Origin: Symsagittifera roscoffensis | Lineage: Eukaryota > Xenacoelomorpha > Acoela > Convolutidae | Direction of reading: 5' to 3' | Length of the DNA: 64,000 bases | NCBI RefSeq assembly: GCF_963678635.1 | Contig: NC_087067.1 | Span: forward strand, 37,332,686-37,396,685 | In this document: one piece after another, positions 11,833 through 23,400 of the stretch | Layout: every line of letters begins with the position of its first letter | Numbering within the stretch: position 1 is the stretch's first letter | Program-made: the position numbers and the translations under genes | The notes under the pieces: model-generated | Told to the model about the DNA's origin: nothing | What the model saw: only the letters and a program-made list of their open reading frames with translations | Databases searched by the model: none

Positions 11833-13530
11833 ATGCCGAACATAGGAGGACTTGTTTCCTCTTTAAGACCCGTTGCTCGTTACTGGGTCGTCCTACTAAC
11901 CACGTTTGCCTGTTCATCAGTCGTGGTATGGAATGCATTTCTACAGAAACAGCAATTCTACCCTTCCGTTGTGTACTTATCCAAATCTACCATTAGTATT
12001 GCGGTTATACATGTGCAGGCGTTTGTGTTGGCACTGATCGCAGCGAAGATTCTCTGCTTTATTTTTTTTGGAACCCTGAGAGAAACGGAAGTTGAGCATT
12101 TAATTGAGAAAGGTTGGTACGTGCTGACCGAAACATGCCTTGCATTTACGGTTTTCAGGGACGATTTTTCGTCGAGGTTTGTTGCCATGTTTACGGTTCT
12201 ACTAGTTGCTAAATGTTTCCATTGGCTTCTCGAAGACCGAATCGATTTGATGGAACGAAGTTTGAGTATAAATTGGAAGTTTCACGTTCGGGTCGTGACC
12301 TTGATAACCATTCTCTCGCTTTTCGATGTGTTTTTCATAAGGATGGCCTACAATTTTACAGTCTCGAAAGGTGCCAGTGCCCAACTGGTTTTTGGATTCG
12401 AGTACTCAATCCTACTTGTCAGTACCTGGATGATAGCGATGAAATATATGGTCCATGTTATTGACATGGGAACCCAAAGTAGCTTGGAAAACAAAGCAGC
12501 TGTGTTTCTTTATATGGAATTGGTTGCAAATGGGATCAAAGTTGTTATTTATTCTGTGTTTCTATTTATAATGGTAGTCATCCACACTTTCCCACTCTTT
12601 GCTATCAGACCTATGTATTTGTCGCTCAAGGCGTTCAGAAAGGCTTGTTACGATGTGATTATGTCACGAAGAGCTATTCGGTATTTGAACACGATGTTTA
12701 CAGACGCGACAGCTGAAGATTTGACTGACAATCTGTGTGCGGTTTGCAGAGAAGAAATGAGCACAAACCTCAAGAAGTTACCATGTGGTCATGTATTTCA
12801 CACTCACTGTTTGCGCTCCTGGTTCCAACGTCAGCAAACATGTCCTACCTGCAGAATTGACATTTTGAGACACGAAAGTGTTGTTATGAACTTGAGAGTA
12901 AATAACAACAACAATAATAATAATAACGCGAATAATATTAACAATTTGAGAGCCCGAATTAATTTGATTCGAGGTCAAACAGGAGCGGCTGCAGGTGTAT
13001 CCAACGAAGGAATTCAAGGAACCCGAACCGGATCCTCGGCAATGTCGCCTCCCGATTACGCCTCGTCATCGAACGCCAACGCTCGAATGCAATTCACTCC
13101 TGGTTTTGGTCCCTTCATCGCACCCCCAGCTTTTACCCCTCTGCCTGACCTTTCAAGTGTGCTACAGGGAATGTCATTGGATGAGCTCAATCAGATGGAA
13201 GGAAATCAGAGACGCAACGTGCAAGCGAGAATCGAATGTCTATCTCAAATTCAAGTTTTACTAGACGCGGCCGTTACGCAAATGAACCAGTATTCAGCAA
13301 TAGTGTCTAGACTAGAAAATCCAAGCGAGATATCAGTGAAAACGACCAGCGAATCTTCAAGTAGCTCGGGTAGGGGAAAAACCAAAACTGAAACATCCGC
13401 AACAGCCACTGGAAAAATAGAGAAAGAAAAGCCAACGAGTTCGAAATCTTCGGTCGAGACAGTCGGTACAGCTTCGGGCGATTCTGTACAAAATTCGGGA
13501 ATCAAAAGTGCTGAAGGAAGCACAGCGTGA
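11833..13530 (+). CDS. SYVN1: HRD1/synoviolin-like ER-membrane RING E3 ubiquitin ligase, intronless
   Basis: A 565-residue protein in one uninterrupted frame. ATG 11833 is the first in-frame ATG; the open frame extends 24 codons further upstream without one. The N-terminal half has the hydrophobic membrane segments of HRD1, with family blocks QFYPSVVYLSKS, ETCLAFTVFRDDFSSRF and VHTFPLFAIRPMYL. The RING-H2 finger is at about residues 302-343 (CAVC..PCGHVFHTHC..CPTCR), with all zinc ligands present and SWFQRQQ between them. After an Asn-rich run (12901-12950) and a proline-rich part, a conserved C-terminal helix block (SLDELNQMEG..LLDAAVTQMNQY, about residues 443-486) matches human SYVN1. Known role: central ligase and channel of ER-associated degradation. 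The human gene has many introns and this copy has none, so a retrogene or lineage-wide intron loss is inferred. The frame is intact, so it is probably functional. Confidence 0.95.
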   Translation: MPNIGGLVSSLRPVARYWVVLLTTFACSSVVVWNAFLQKQQFYPSVVYLSKSTISIAVIHVQAFVLALIAAKILCFIFFGTLRETEVEHLIEKGWYVLTETCLAFTVFRDDFSSRFVAMFTVLLVAKCFHWLLEDRIDLMERSLSINWKFHVRVVTLITILSLFDVFFIRMAYNFTVSKGASAQLVFGFEYSILLVSTWMIAMKYMVHVIDMGTQSSLENKAAVFLYMELVANGIKVVIYSVFLFIMVVIHTFPLFAIRPMYLSLKAFRKACYDVIMSRRAIRYLNTMFTDATAEDLTDNLCAVCREEMSTNLKKLPCGHVFHTHCLRSWFQRQQTCPTCRIDILRHESVVMNLRVNNNNNNNNNANNINNLRARINLIRGQTGAAAGVSNEGIQGTRTGSSAMSPPDYASSSNANARMQFTPGFGPFIAPPAFTPLPDLSSVLQGMSLDELNQMEGNQRRNVQARIECLSQIQVLLDAAVTQMNQYSAIVSRLENPSEISVKTTSESSSSSGRGKTKTETSATATGKIEKEKPTSSKSSVETVGTASGDSVQNSGIKSAEGSTA

Positions 13531-13730
13531 ATTGATTCAAAAATGTCCAAATATAGTAGTGTTGCGGGGAGATAGAGTAGATGTCGTGACTGTTAATAAA
13601 ACTTTAAAGACAGGACTGGATTTGAGTTATAATGAAAGTATAATTTTACGTGTTCGGTTCAAATGCAATTTTGTTCAGGAATTGATTACTATTGGTATTG
13701 TATATATTGAAATTACATTATAGCGGTCCA

Positions 13731-13736
13731 ATTAAA
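13731..13736 (+). terminator. Candidate polyadenylation signal of the HRD1-like gene
   Basis: ATTAAA lies 200 bases after the HRD1 stop codon; no AATAAA is seen nearer. Confidence 0.35.
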
Positions 13737-14371
13737 AGAGTTTTCTTGTTTACTTTTATCACAAATAATTGTTGAAAACTGAATCGACAGGTAGACGAAA
13801 TTTTTTTTTATATATCAGGTACCCAGATTCGAATTTTTGGTCTCGAAAACTTTCTATTCCGGTATCTGTATCTAATATATCTAATTAGTTGGAAAAAAGC
13901 ATACAACTATCTTTCCTCAAATTCATATCTTGATTTGCTTTTTTCAAATCTGAATAAAAAGCTGCGATTTTTCGACCTGTCTGGAATTATATTTGTCTGC
14001 GAAGCAGAGACCTTGAGTACTGCTCGGTAGAAGTGTAGTTTAATACGTGTTATTTTCCATTTTGTTGCCTTATAAAACTTGAAATAGATTTGGCCTTGTA
14101 TATTATTTACACTGTTTTGACCCACTCATAATGACTGCAGTTTCGGAAATTTAAGTTACTCCTGAAACAGAAAATGTTTCTCTTCAGCTGTAGTTTGAGT
14201 GAGGTTACTTTCGCCAGTTACTTGGATAAACTACATAAATATAAGGCTGCATTCTCAAATGCTTCGAAGAATAGGCAAACATTGAGGTTGAAGAGTTTAA
14301 AGCGTAGCATTGGCTGACATTTCGATTAGAATTTGTTCGAAATTGTTGACTCAAGAAGTGTTTATTCTGAG
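13737..14371. other. Short intergenic spacer
   Basis: AT-rich DNA with no coding signal. TATAAGG at 14240-14246 sits about 130 bases before the ATG at 14372 and could be a weak TATA box if the next gene starts there. Confidence 0.4.
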
Positions 14372-14480
14372 ATGCCTAATTTGACGCTTAGTCACTATGG
14401 CTTTTATTTAACACTGTTTGACACAAGTGCTTATGCCGGTGACCCACAGAAAGAATCGGCTGCTGCTGCAATCTACACAG
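14372..14480 (+). CDS. First visible exon of the unrecognised gene
   Basis: The frame runs from ATG 14372 through DTSAYAGDPQKESAAAAIYT to a strong donor (ACACAG|GTAAGT). It ends in phase 1, which fits exon A at 19263. Alternative 5' borders exist: acceptors ending 14391 and 14427. A TATAAGG lies upstream at 14240. Confidence 0.5.
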
Positions 14481-17400
14481 GTAAGTGTTACTCATTAAAA
14501 AAAGACACACCTTTGGTAAGGGAATTAAATAGTTAATGTTTTCAAAAAGTAAACGTCGATTCTTTCATGAACAAAGGCAGATCAGAGATCTTCAAGTAAA
14601 ATTTTAAGCAAATAAAAACCCTGGAGTATCTTTCAGTTCTGCGTTTTCGACTAGTGAGAAATTTTAATAATTATCGATGTACCATGTATGTCTAATCAGA
14701 AAAACAACTTATCAAATGACTAAGAAAAGAAGTGCATTGTCAACGAAATGATTTTGAAAATGAGGAGGAACTTGGTCTTCGGGTGTGCTATAGTTTTTTG
14801 TTTTGACTTTTGAAAAGTCATGAACGTATTGAATACTCTTAAATAGGTCTTATTGATTTTTTGTTTTGTTTCCAGGAAAAATTTTTCACGCTCAAATTTG
14901 ATTATCCGAAGTTTGACGTATGATTTAAAGTTCACTTCATTTCCTTGATTGAAGACAAACTCCACTATCAAACAAAAAACGTAATCAACTCCTAGTTTCG
15001 AATTTGTGATTTAGTTTTCAGATTTGGCAGCGGAATAAGGAATAAATAATTTAACTATTGATCAAGTTTTCTCTAAATTAATTAAATTTAGCAAAAAAAG
15101 TTGGCTATGGTTTTTTTCCACGGAAAATTGCGTACCACGAAAAGCAAGAATGGATTGATTGATATGCCATATCAAAGCCTTCTCAGTGGTGTTCCATAAA
15201 AGAGCAGAAAAAAAACGGTTTGATTTATTGATTTTTTGGCTAATTTTCAGCAAATAAGGCAACGGAGCAGGCTTTCAATAGCAGAATAAGCTTTTATTGA
15301 AGCCGCGAGAATTTATTTTTAGGCTAGGAAGTTTTTAATGGTTTATTAGCGCTTTCATGCAAACGAAAAAAAAACAAAGATTTCAATTTAAAAAATGTTG
15401 CAGAAATTTGATTGATATAAACAGGATTTTTTTTGGTTTTTATTGTTTATCTTTCAACTTTTGGTTCTTTTAAAGATTTGGTGTCGAGTGTGCCCAATTT
15501 ACTATTAATATCGGATATGCCTAATTTCTAGGCTTTTTTCATTTCGACTTGTCTAACCACGGATAAAAACGACAATTTGATCAAAAAACAAAATAAATGC
15601 AATAGTTTTCTATCGTTGTGGTCAGAAACTTTGAAGCTACTGGCACAGCAACCGGCTATCCTTGTTGTATATTACAGTACATCAGTCTTTGTATTTAATC
15701 AAATATTAGAAAATTGTTTTTGATATCTTTGGCTTTGCTAATTTGCGTAATGTTTTCCCTGCAAATGGTCGAACGTTTGCGGTTACTAGAATAACTTAGA
15801 AAAAGATATTTTTTTCCAATAAGAAACCTGAAGTGTTTCGATGACGAGAAAAATTGTTTTTAGACACCTAGACTCGGTTATTGTCAGACTTAACTAAGTC
15901 ACTGGTATCTTTCGAAAAAAAAACGATTACGGAATAAACAAATACGATCAAGCAATAACTTTTTTGTAGCAATTTTGACCTGCATATTGCACTTGAACTT
16001 CGCTATCTAAATTTTAAATAATCAGTTTGCTAAAACCAGTTTTCAGGTAGTATTTTACAGTAATTAATACCAGCTCGTATTGTTTAAGTGTTCGTGTCAT
16101 CGATTGACTCTTCTTAACTCATTCAATCGATGCTATGCAAACTTCAAAAAGATTCATTGCGCAAATTGACCATTAAATAATCCAAAATTAGGCCAAAAAA
16201 TGATTGCCCTGACAAACCGCAGGTTCGGTTTATTCAATTGAGAATAGGTAAGGATTTGGTCTGAATGCGAAAATAAGTCGACAGAAAAATTTTTCATTAC
16301 TTTTCAACGAACAAAAAATGGCAAAAAAATGGAAAGGTGTAGTCAAGCGAGGAACAAAAAAGTTTCTGGAAAAAAAGCAAATCGAAAAGGTTATTTCCTC
16401 CAAAAATTCTATGCCTAGTTTGCAAAAAAAGTATCAGTTTTATTGCAATTTTTTATCATTGAAACAATCAAACAAATCGATTGCTCGTGTTATTGATCAA
16501 CTGTTATTAAGTACAGTCGATCGATGCTATGCTAACTACAATATGATTTGTTTTTTAAATCTGAATATGAATTAAATAAGTCTGATAAACCAAATCGCAT
16601 ATCTCAATTGAAACCAAATTGATTTAAATCGCCCCTGGTGCTTTCAGAGGACGAATGAAATCGTGCATTACTTGTTCCAAATTGGTCAACAAGGCAACTT
16701 TCAAAGACCGATAACTAACAAAAAATGGCTGCTATGAAATATAGTTGTGTGAGCTTTACACTCAGGTTTTCAATGACCTTCGGATGATTAAGCTTTCGAA
16801 TAGCCTTTTTTGGATTAACTATTTGTTTAACAGGGTTACTTGAATCTTTTGGTGTCCTAATTCACAATGAATTCAAATTTTTAGACAAATGTGGAAGACT
16901 TAGTCTGGAGGTAACGAATACGCTTGTGACAACAAAAGTCCTGGGTGGGAATCTGAATAGGGACTGTTTTTTTTAAACGAGAAATATTCAGTTTCAGAAA
17001 ATTTGTCGCTTTATTATTTGTCTGCTTGAATTTTGTCGACTTAGTTGCCACATCTTAGAATTTTTTGCTTTATGCAGTTTCCGTTTTGTTGCTTTTTATG
17101 TTTTCATTTACTCTTTCAATCTTTAATTCTACTAGCTTTGACATCGTTTACTTTCTTTTTCGTTTTTTGCTGTAAATTTTTTCGGCTTTAATGATTTTGG
17201 CTTCTATTTTATCGGCATACTAACCTAATTTTGGCTCGTTTGAGTGAAAAATAATTTGCATGCTTTGCTCCGGTTGGAACAAAACGTTGAAAATTTCATA
17301 ATATTATTTAAAGTTGAAAGTTTTTCACGACAAAAATTTAATTTTTGCTCAATATTTATTTTTGAAATTTCATTAGACGCTAATGAATGTGTTTCTGGAC

Positions 17401-20400
17401 GTGTTTTTTTTGCAAATAAACCTTCATTACAAACCTGCTAGCTTGCAATGCAGTTTTTGTGGTATCGCTTTGCCCGTGTTTATAATATTGAACCTTAACA
17501 TCGTTCAGTTTCATTATTAATTGGCCTAGGGGTAAAACTGTTGCCTTTCCAGCCTAAGGTCTAGGATTCGCATCTCGACTTGACGTCGTTTTTTTTCAGT
17601 TTGCATGCAATGGAAAAAATTATTCGGTTAAAATTGATTTGTCGGATTTTCGTTCGTCCGATATAATTTTTTATTTTAAATTGCTATATCTGGGACTTTG
17701 CTTCTGCTGAAATCAACTTTTCTTTTATTGCCAGTGCAAGTGTTGTTCATTCTAGTTTCAGCGAAGAACTTGAAGGTTTTTAATTTTTTTCTTAAAATCA
17801 ATTTTTTTTCGGTGCAACTGTTGTCTGCTTAAAGTCTGTCGGCTGTTTTACTGATTTTTACTCTGCGGTAAGCAAGTTTCGTTATAGTTGCAAGTTTAAG
17901 TGTTGTTCATGGTAGTATGGGGCTTACAACTTGAAGATTTTTTTTTAAATAATCATTTTTTTTTCGTATCAACTTGTGTTTGCTCGAAGATTGTCGACTT
18001 TGTTGACTCTTTGTAAGTTTTGCTCTGTTGCTAATTTAATATTCAAGATTTTGGGATTTTGACTGAAAATAGTTTCTATCGAGACATTTCGAGAAATTTA
18101 AAATTTTGGTTATCCTTTTATTGTATTTTTTTATAAATTTTAATTTTTTTTTCGACTTCTTGTGTTTTTTATAATTTTGTTGCATTGCAAAGATTGCAAA
18201 GCTTCGCTTTGCCTCTATGTACAAAAATTTGTCAATAATGGCAAGTTAAAAGATTTAAGTTTGCCGGCGGAAAAGCATTCCTAAGAAATGTGTTCTATAA
18301 TACGGAGTTAAATTCAAATAACTTGAAACTTAAAATCAAAATTTAAAAAAATAGTATAGACTCAGTTTGAAGTGATAGAAATCTAAGGCTTGTTTGTCCT
18401 TATTTTTTAACTTAAAATAACGGAATTTAGAATCAGGAAAAGTTTTACTGTATGTTCAGTCTCTATTTTACTTTTTTGCGGTTTGACTTGATTTTTTTTA
18501 AGTCCAGCTTATATCCTTTGTTTAGAGGAAAGCAACATCCACTAAAGGCAAGACAAAATTAACCATTGAACAGCAAAAGTGTAAAGGTCACGAAACACGT
18601 GATCATCTTCTAGTTTCAAAAGTGAAGTTGGGTTAATTTGATAATTTTACCAAAAATGTTGATCATAAATATTTCTAGAAAATCGAAAAATTGAAGGGCA
18701 TCTAATTTTTTTCTGTAAAATTCGCAAGTTGAGATTTTAAAAAAACAAGGCAGTTTTTTTTCTGTTTACTTGCATTCATTGATTCTTTTCCAAATGTCTA
18801 TTTGCTATGTTCTTGTTTTTCAGACTAATTAGTTTTCAGACTGGAATTTTAAAGTGAGCTTCCAATCTAACTCGTCTTGAATTTAGTCAAAATTTCATTT
18901 GTTTTCTTTTTTTTGGTTTATTAGGCAATTCAGTCTCCGCTCATTAACTAAAATAAAAACAATAAAGTTTAAAGTAATATAATAAATGTTTCAAAAAGTT
19001 AAAAACAACTTTTTATTATTCTTTTTTCTTATTTTTTTTCTTCCAAATTTTGTTATACAAACTAGCGAGGTAAAAACATTCTATGCTACCTGCACAGCAA
19101 CTGTTTGTCTTTTTGTTACTAAAAATTGATAAGCGAGTGCAATAAGATTTTGTGCTATTTGTTCAGCGACCGGGACTCTTTTGATTTTTAGTCCAGATTT
19201 TTTGCCACGTTTTCTTGAAATCGTACTTAAAATTAATTAAAGAGCAAATTTTTTTTCTCCAGAATGGAAGCCAGTCAAGTTTTCATACTCCGACCTTGGC
19301 TACAAATCAGACGCAGAGAGAGACGATGACGTAGGAGTGACGTCATTATCAGTATCCAATAAGGAACAGCAGGAGCAAGAGAGGAGTTTGAAATGCAGAG
19401 AAGTGTCTTTAGAAGTGGTTGAAACGGCAATTAAAGAACAACTGTCCATTGTTAGACAGGAGCTGGAGTTAGTTTTCATTTTATTATACTGTTTGGCTTG
19501 ATCGTTTTTTCTCCCTCCCACAAATCTGCTACGACTGTGAGATATGTAGAATATTATTTCAAGGTTTTCCATTTTTCTAAACAAATTAACGGAAGTAAAA
19601 ACTTTCGGAGTCATTTATTTCATAAAGTTCTGCGCATCTTTGATTCTGGAACCAGTTTTGTTTCTTGGGTAGTTTTCTTACTGCTCGTATTAAAATATTC
19701 GATGGTTCATTAATCAATCAGTTCTCAGAGCGTAAAAGAGCTCTCAGAAACCCTAAAAATGCCATCTAATCTTAGACGCCACATCCTAAGTGTCGTCTAG
19801 AATTTGTTGACTGCATTAGTTTTCTGCAAAAGGCAGATTTTGAACAAGCAGAGTAATTGTTGAGCTTATCTTATTGTTTGCAGTGAGTTCAAAGTGTGTG
19901 CACATGCGTCTGATGACATTGCAGTCACACTCCTCGCTCTATCTCTTCAGTTCCACTCCATGGAACCATTAGTCGACTTCTTCAAAGAGGTATGTAGAAG
20001 TGATTATGACTCGTCTGCTGTCCCCCACCAGGAATTTTTTTTATAATAGTTCTTGTTTCCATGGCCCAGTTGTCAATGAATTTGACCAGCTGATTAATTT
20101 GCCTTTTGTTTTCATAGCACTTCTATATGATTATCTTATTCGATCAGTTTTGGGATGGTTGATTTTTGTTTTCATAATTCAATTGTCACGTAAATTGAAA
20201 ATTGGCCTGCCAGTTTTGGGGCACAAATACAATGAAAAATTTGCGTGCCCTAAAATCTCAAGAAAAACAGCATTTTAATGTAACTGAAATCTTTCATACT
20301 TACATTTAAAGGGACCCATTTACCATATATGTACCTTTTTGACTGATTGCAAGATTTTTTCACAGACAAAATCAGTTTTTCTCAAATCAGTTTTTCTCAA

Positions 20401-23400
20401 ATCAGTTTTTGCTCTAATCAGTTTTCCTCTCTTGGAATCCTTGTCTTCGATGATTGAAACTTATTTCTTTGATGATGATATATTTCAAATTTTCAAAGTT
20501 ACTACAAAATTAATTCAAAGTTTCAAAATTATTGGCATAGCAATGTATATCATGGTGAAAATATTTTATTGGAGCAAAGATTTTGACAACATTTTCTTGA
20601 TGAGTTTTAAATCGCCGAGATAAAAAAAGTTTTGGGTTTTTATTGCAGCTGTTGACTAACCTGGAGTACAATGGCTTGCTGTTGAGTCCCACTCTGAAGA
20701 ACCTGACCGCCAATGCCGCCTGCTTACACGTTTTACAATCCATGCTCAACTACATCATGGTAAGAGTGTGTCTTTCTCATTGACTAGTTAACAAAGCATT
20801 TAAAATTGAATTTTTTGTTGGATAGTCAATTTGATTATGCACTTTAATCACAAGTATCCCAGTTTTCCAAAAAAAATTTAGAAGGTGGGTTCGACGCTTC
20901 CTTCTCAGGGTTTTGACCCCTCTACCCAAAAGGAGACACTTCGGTACTATATTTTATGACATTCATTTCTAGTAGATGACGCGTAAATTTTTCTGAAAAA
21001 GCCTTCAAAGTTCTATTTTTAACTAGCCATTAATGAAGAAACTTTTTATACCATCTAAAGAATAAGAATATCAATTTTTTGAGCTCAAATAGAAAAATCT
21101 CTGACCAGTGAAAGTTTTCGTGAAGTTATGAGGGTGTCAAAGTTGCCAATTTCGGAGAATATACTTGCGATATATTTCGTGCTATTATTGCAAAACCTGT
21201 GATTCAACCCGGCTCAGAAGTAGTTCCAAAAACAATTGAGACCAGCTATTTAGCAAAAGAGCTCACGAGCTATGGTGGTCCTCGAGCATCTTAGCTTTCG
21301 ACTGATAGGCTGAGTCGTAACCTTATCACCACCGCTTTACGCAGCATGTGTATAGGGTGATAAAAAACTTATTTGATTTGATATTTATCTTGTAAAATCA
21401 TTCATAGCATTAATTTCAGGTTTTTGTGATATTGGGTGAAGAAAATAGACAATGATTTTTTTGCTGGTTTTTCAGCTGTGGGTATTTTTCAGCACAGCAA
21501 TTTGTCTCGATTGGTTTCTCTTTTCCTTTTCTCTAACTTGACTTTGAAATCATTTTGACTAAGTATGCGCTGAGCAAATGTGACTACAAATGAAAAAAAA
21601 AATTTCATTTTGTTTTGCAATGAAACCAGGTGAAATGAATTTTTGAACTAAAAAATCACTAGTGAGGGGAAAAGCAAAGAAGCATTTTAGCCTTGACTCT
21701 TAAACGACAATTTCGTTGGAGCATTCAGTGATTGAATGCGTAATACGACAACTCGCAATAAAAAAGACTCGCAACAAAAAACAAACTCGCATTATTTCAT
21801 TTGCAACAAAATATAGCTTTTTGATTAAAAAACCACTAACGCCAAACATTACTGCTTGGAACGCGATTGATGTATCAGTCGTGCCTAGTAAGCTTAGCGG
21901 AGCGAAGCAGAACGAGCTTTCGATACTTACCAAGACCGCTTTATTTACTAACTTAGCGAGTGGTCGCTGTCCTTTAACTTATTTAGTTGTGTTTTGTTGC
22001 AAGTTGCCCTTGACTGCAAAATGTCGCTGTACTGATTGCATGAGCTAATTAGTGCATGTGCAAATATTTATGACAACTGGAACGCTTAACCAGACAAATT
22101 TTTGGTGTAAAATTTTTTGGGAAAAAACTGGTCTTTTCCGATTCATATGCCTCTTGTACAATTAGAATGGAGGCGGAGCAAAAAGTAGAATGGTCCAAGT
22201 GTAAAATGGGTCCAAGAGCAGAAAAACAGAAAAATATTGACTTTTATTGTTTTATACAGGCCAATTGATAAAGCGATTATTATAATCTTCAATAATAACA
22301 CGAAAATGAATAAATTATGCATGAATTGGAAAATTTCATTATTTTATTGATTGATTTTTTCTCAAATTATGCGTACACTAGTCGTTTCTTTGGTAATATT
22401 GACTATTCTTATAATTAATATACCGATTAGCTTATAAAAGTTGATATTTTCTGTTTTATGGTCTTGGTCCCGTTCTGCTCGTAGACCATTCTGCGTAATG
22501 ACTGACCACTAATTAGAACATATAGTTGCCTCCCGCATTAAAAAAAAAGTGAAAACGAATCGATTACAATGGATTTTCGTGGTCTAAAATGTTGTAAATA
22601 CAATTGATTCCCATGTTACGTTCTGACAATAAAATTGGACTAAAAATGGATTTAAATCCATTTTTTCTCGCCAAAACAAAATACATTATAATGCATTTGG
22701 AATCCATTATAATGGATTTTATAATAACTAGGAAATCACATTAAAATGTTTTTTTTCCACTTGATTTTTGTTTCGCGTGCAAAATATTGCAAGAATTTTT
22801 GCATTTATCAAGTGAGTTATGCGGGAACTTTGCAAAGCGAGTGTACTGCCTAATCCATTTCTAAACCTAAGCTCAAATTGCAAAAAGATTCCGTTAAGCT
22901 CTCCCCTTAACCAATGTTTACCCCTAACGTTTGCCCCTTTGCTCCCCTTCAATCCCCCTAATGTTTGCCCCTTTGCTTTCACCCCCCTCCCCCACCTGAA
23001 CGCCCTCCCCCCACCTGAACAACCCCCACCACCTGAACAACCGCCCCCCCCCGCCTGAATTCATCCCGCCCACTGAACCCCCCTCCCCAAAAAAAAAAAA
23101 AAAGTTACCGAAGGTAGTCAGAAAAAAACTAAATTGAACAACAGGCAACCAACGTAACCAACTTTAGTTTAAAACGTAGAAAAGGCTTTATGTGCGTTAA
23201 AACTCGCATCTCAGTAAAGTGGGAAAAAATCGATTATAATTTAGTTTCATTGTCAGTGTCCACAAAAGTGAAAAAAAAAATCGATTATAAGGGATGAAAA
23301 GAGGATTTTGTTGCCTCGAACTCCAATGCGGGCTTATACTTAAGATACGGGAATTTGCACGTTGAAGCAATTGTTAAAAAAAGCTGATTTTTTCTTTTTG

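Noticed and set aside
12213-13264. Out-of-frame and antisense frames within the HRD1-like gene
   Set aside because: Shadows of the SYVN1 coding frame, which has full-length family similarity.
16318-16575. 85-codon Lys-rich frame
   Set aside because: Composition is what A-rich intron DNA gives; no conservation evidence or motif.
21700-22048. 110-codon plus frame and 77-codon minus frame, identical in both duplicates
   Set aside because: Identity reflects the recent duplication of an intron, not selection; both strands are equally open and no motif is present.
22819-23058. Proline-rich frame (and its copy at 30491-30736) plus glycine-rich antisense frames
   Set aside because: Generated by the CCACCTGAAC C-rich repeat; starts and ends inside repeat sequence.
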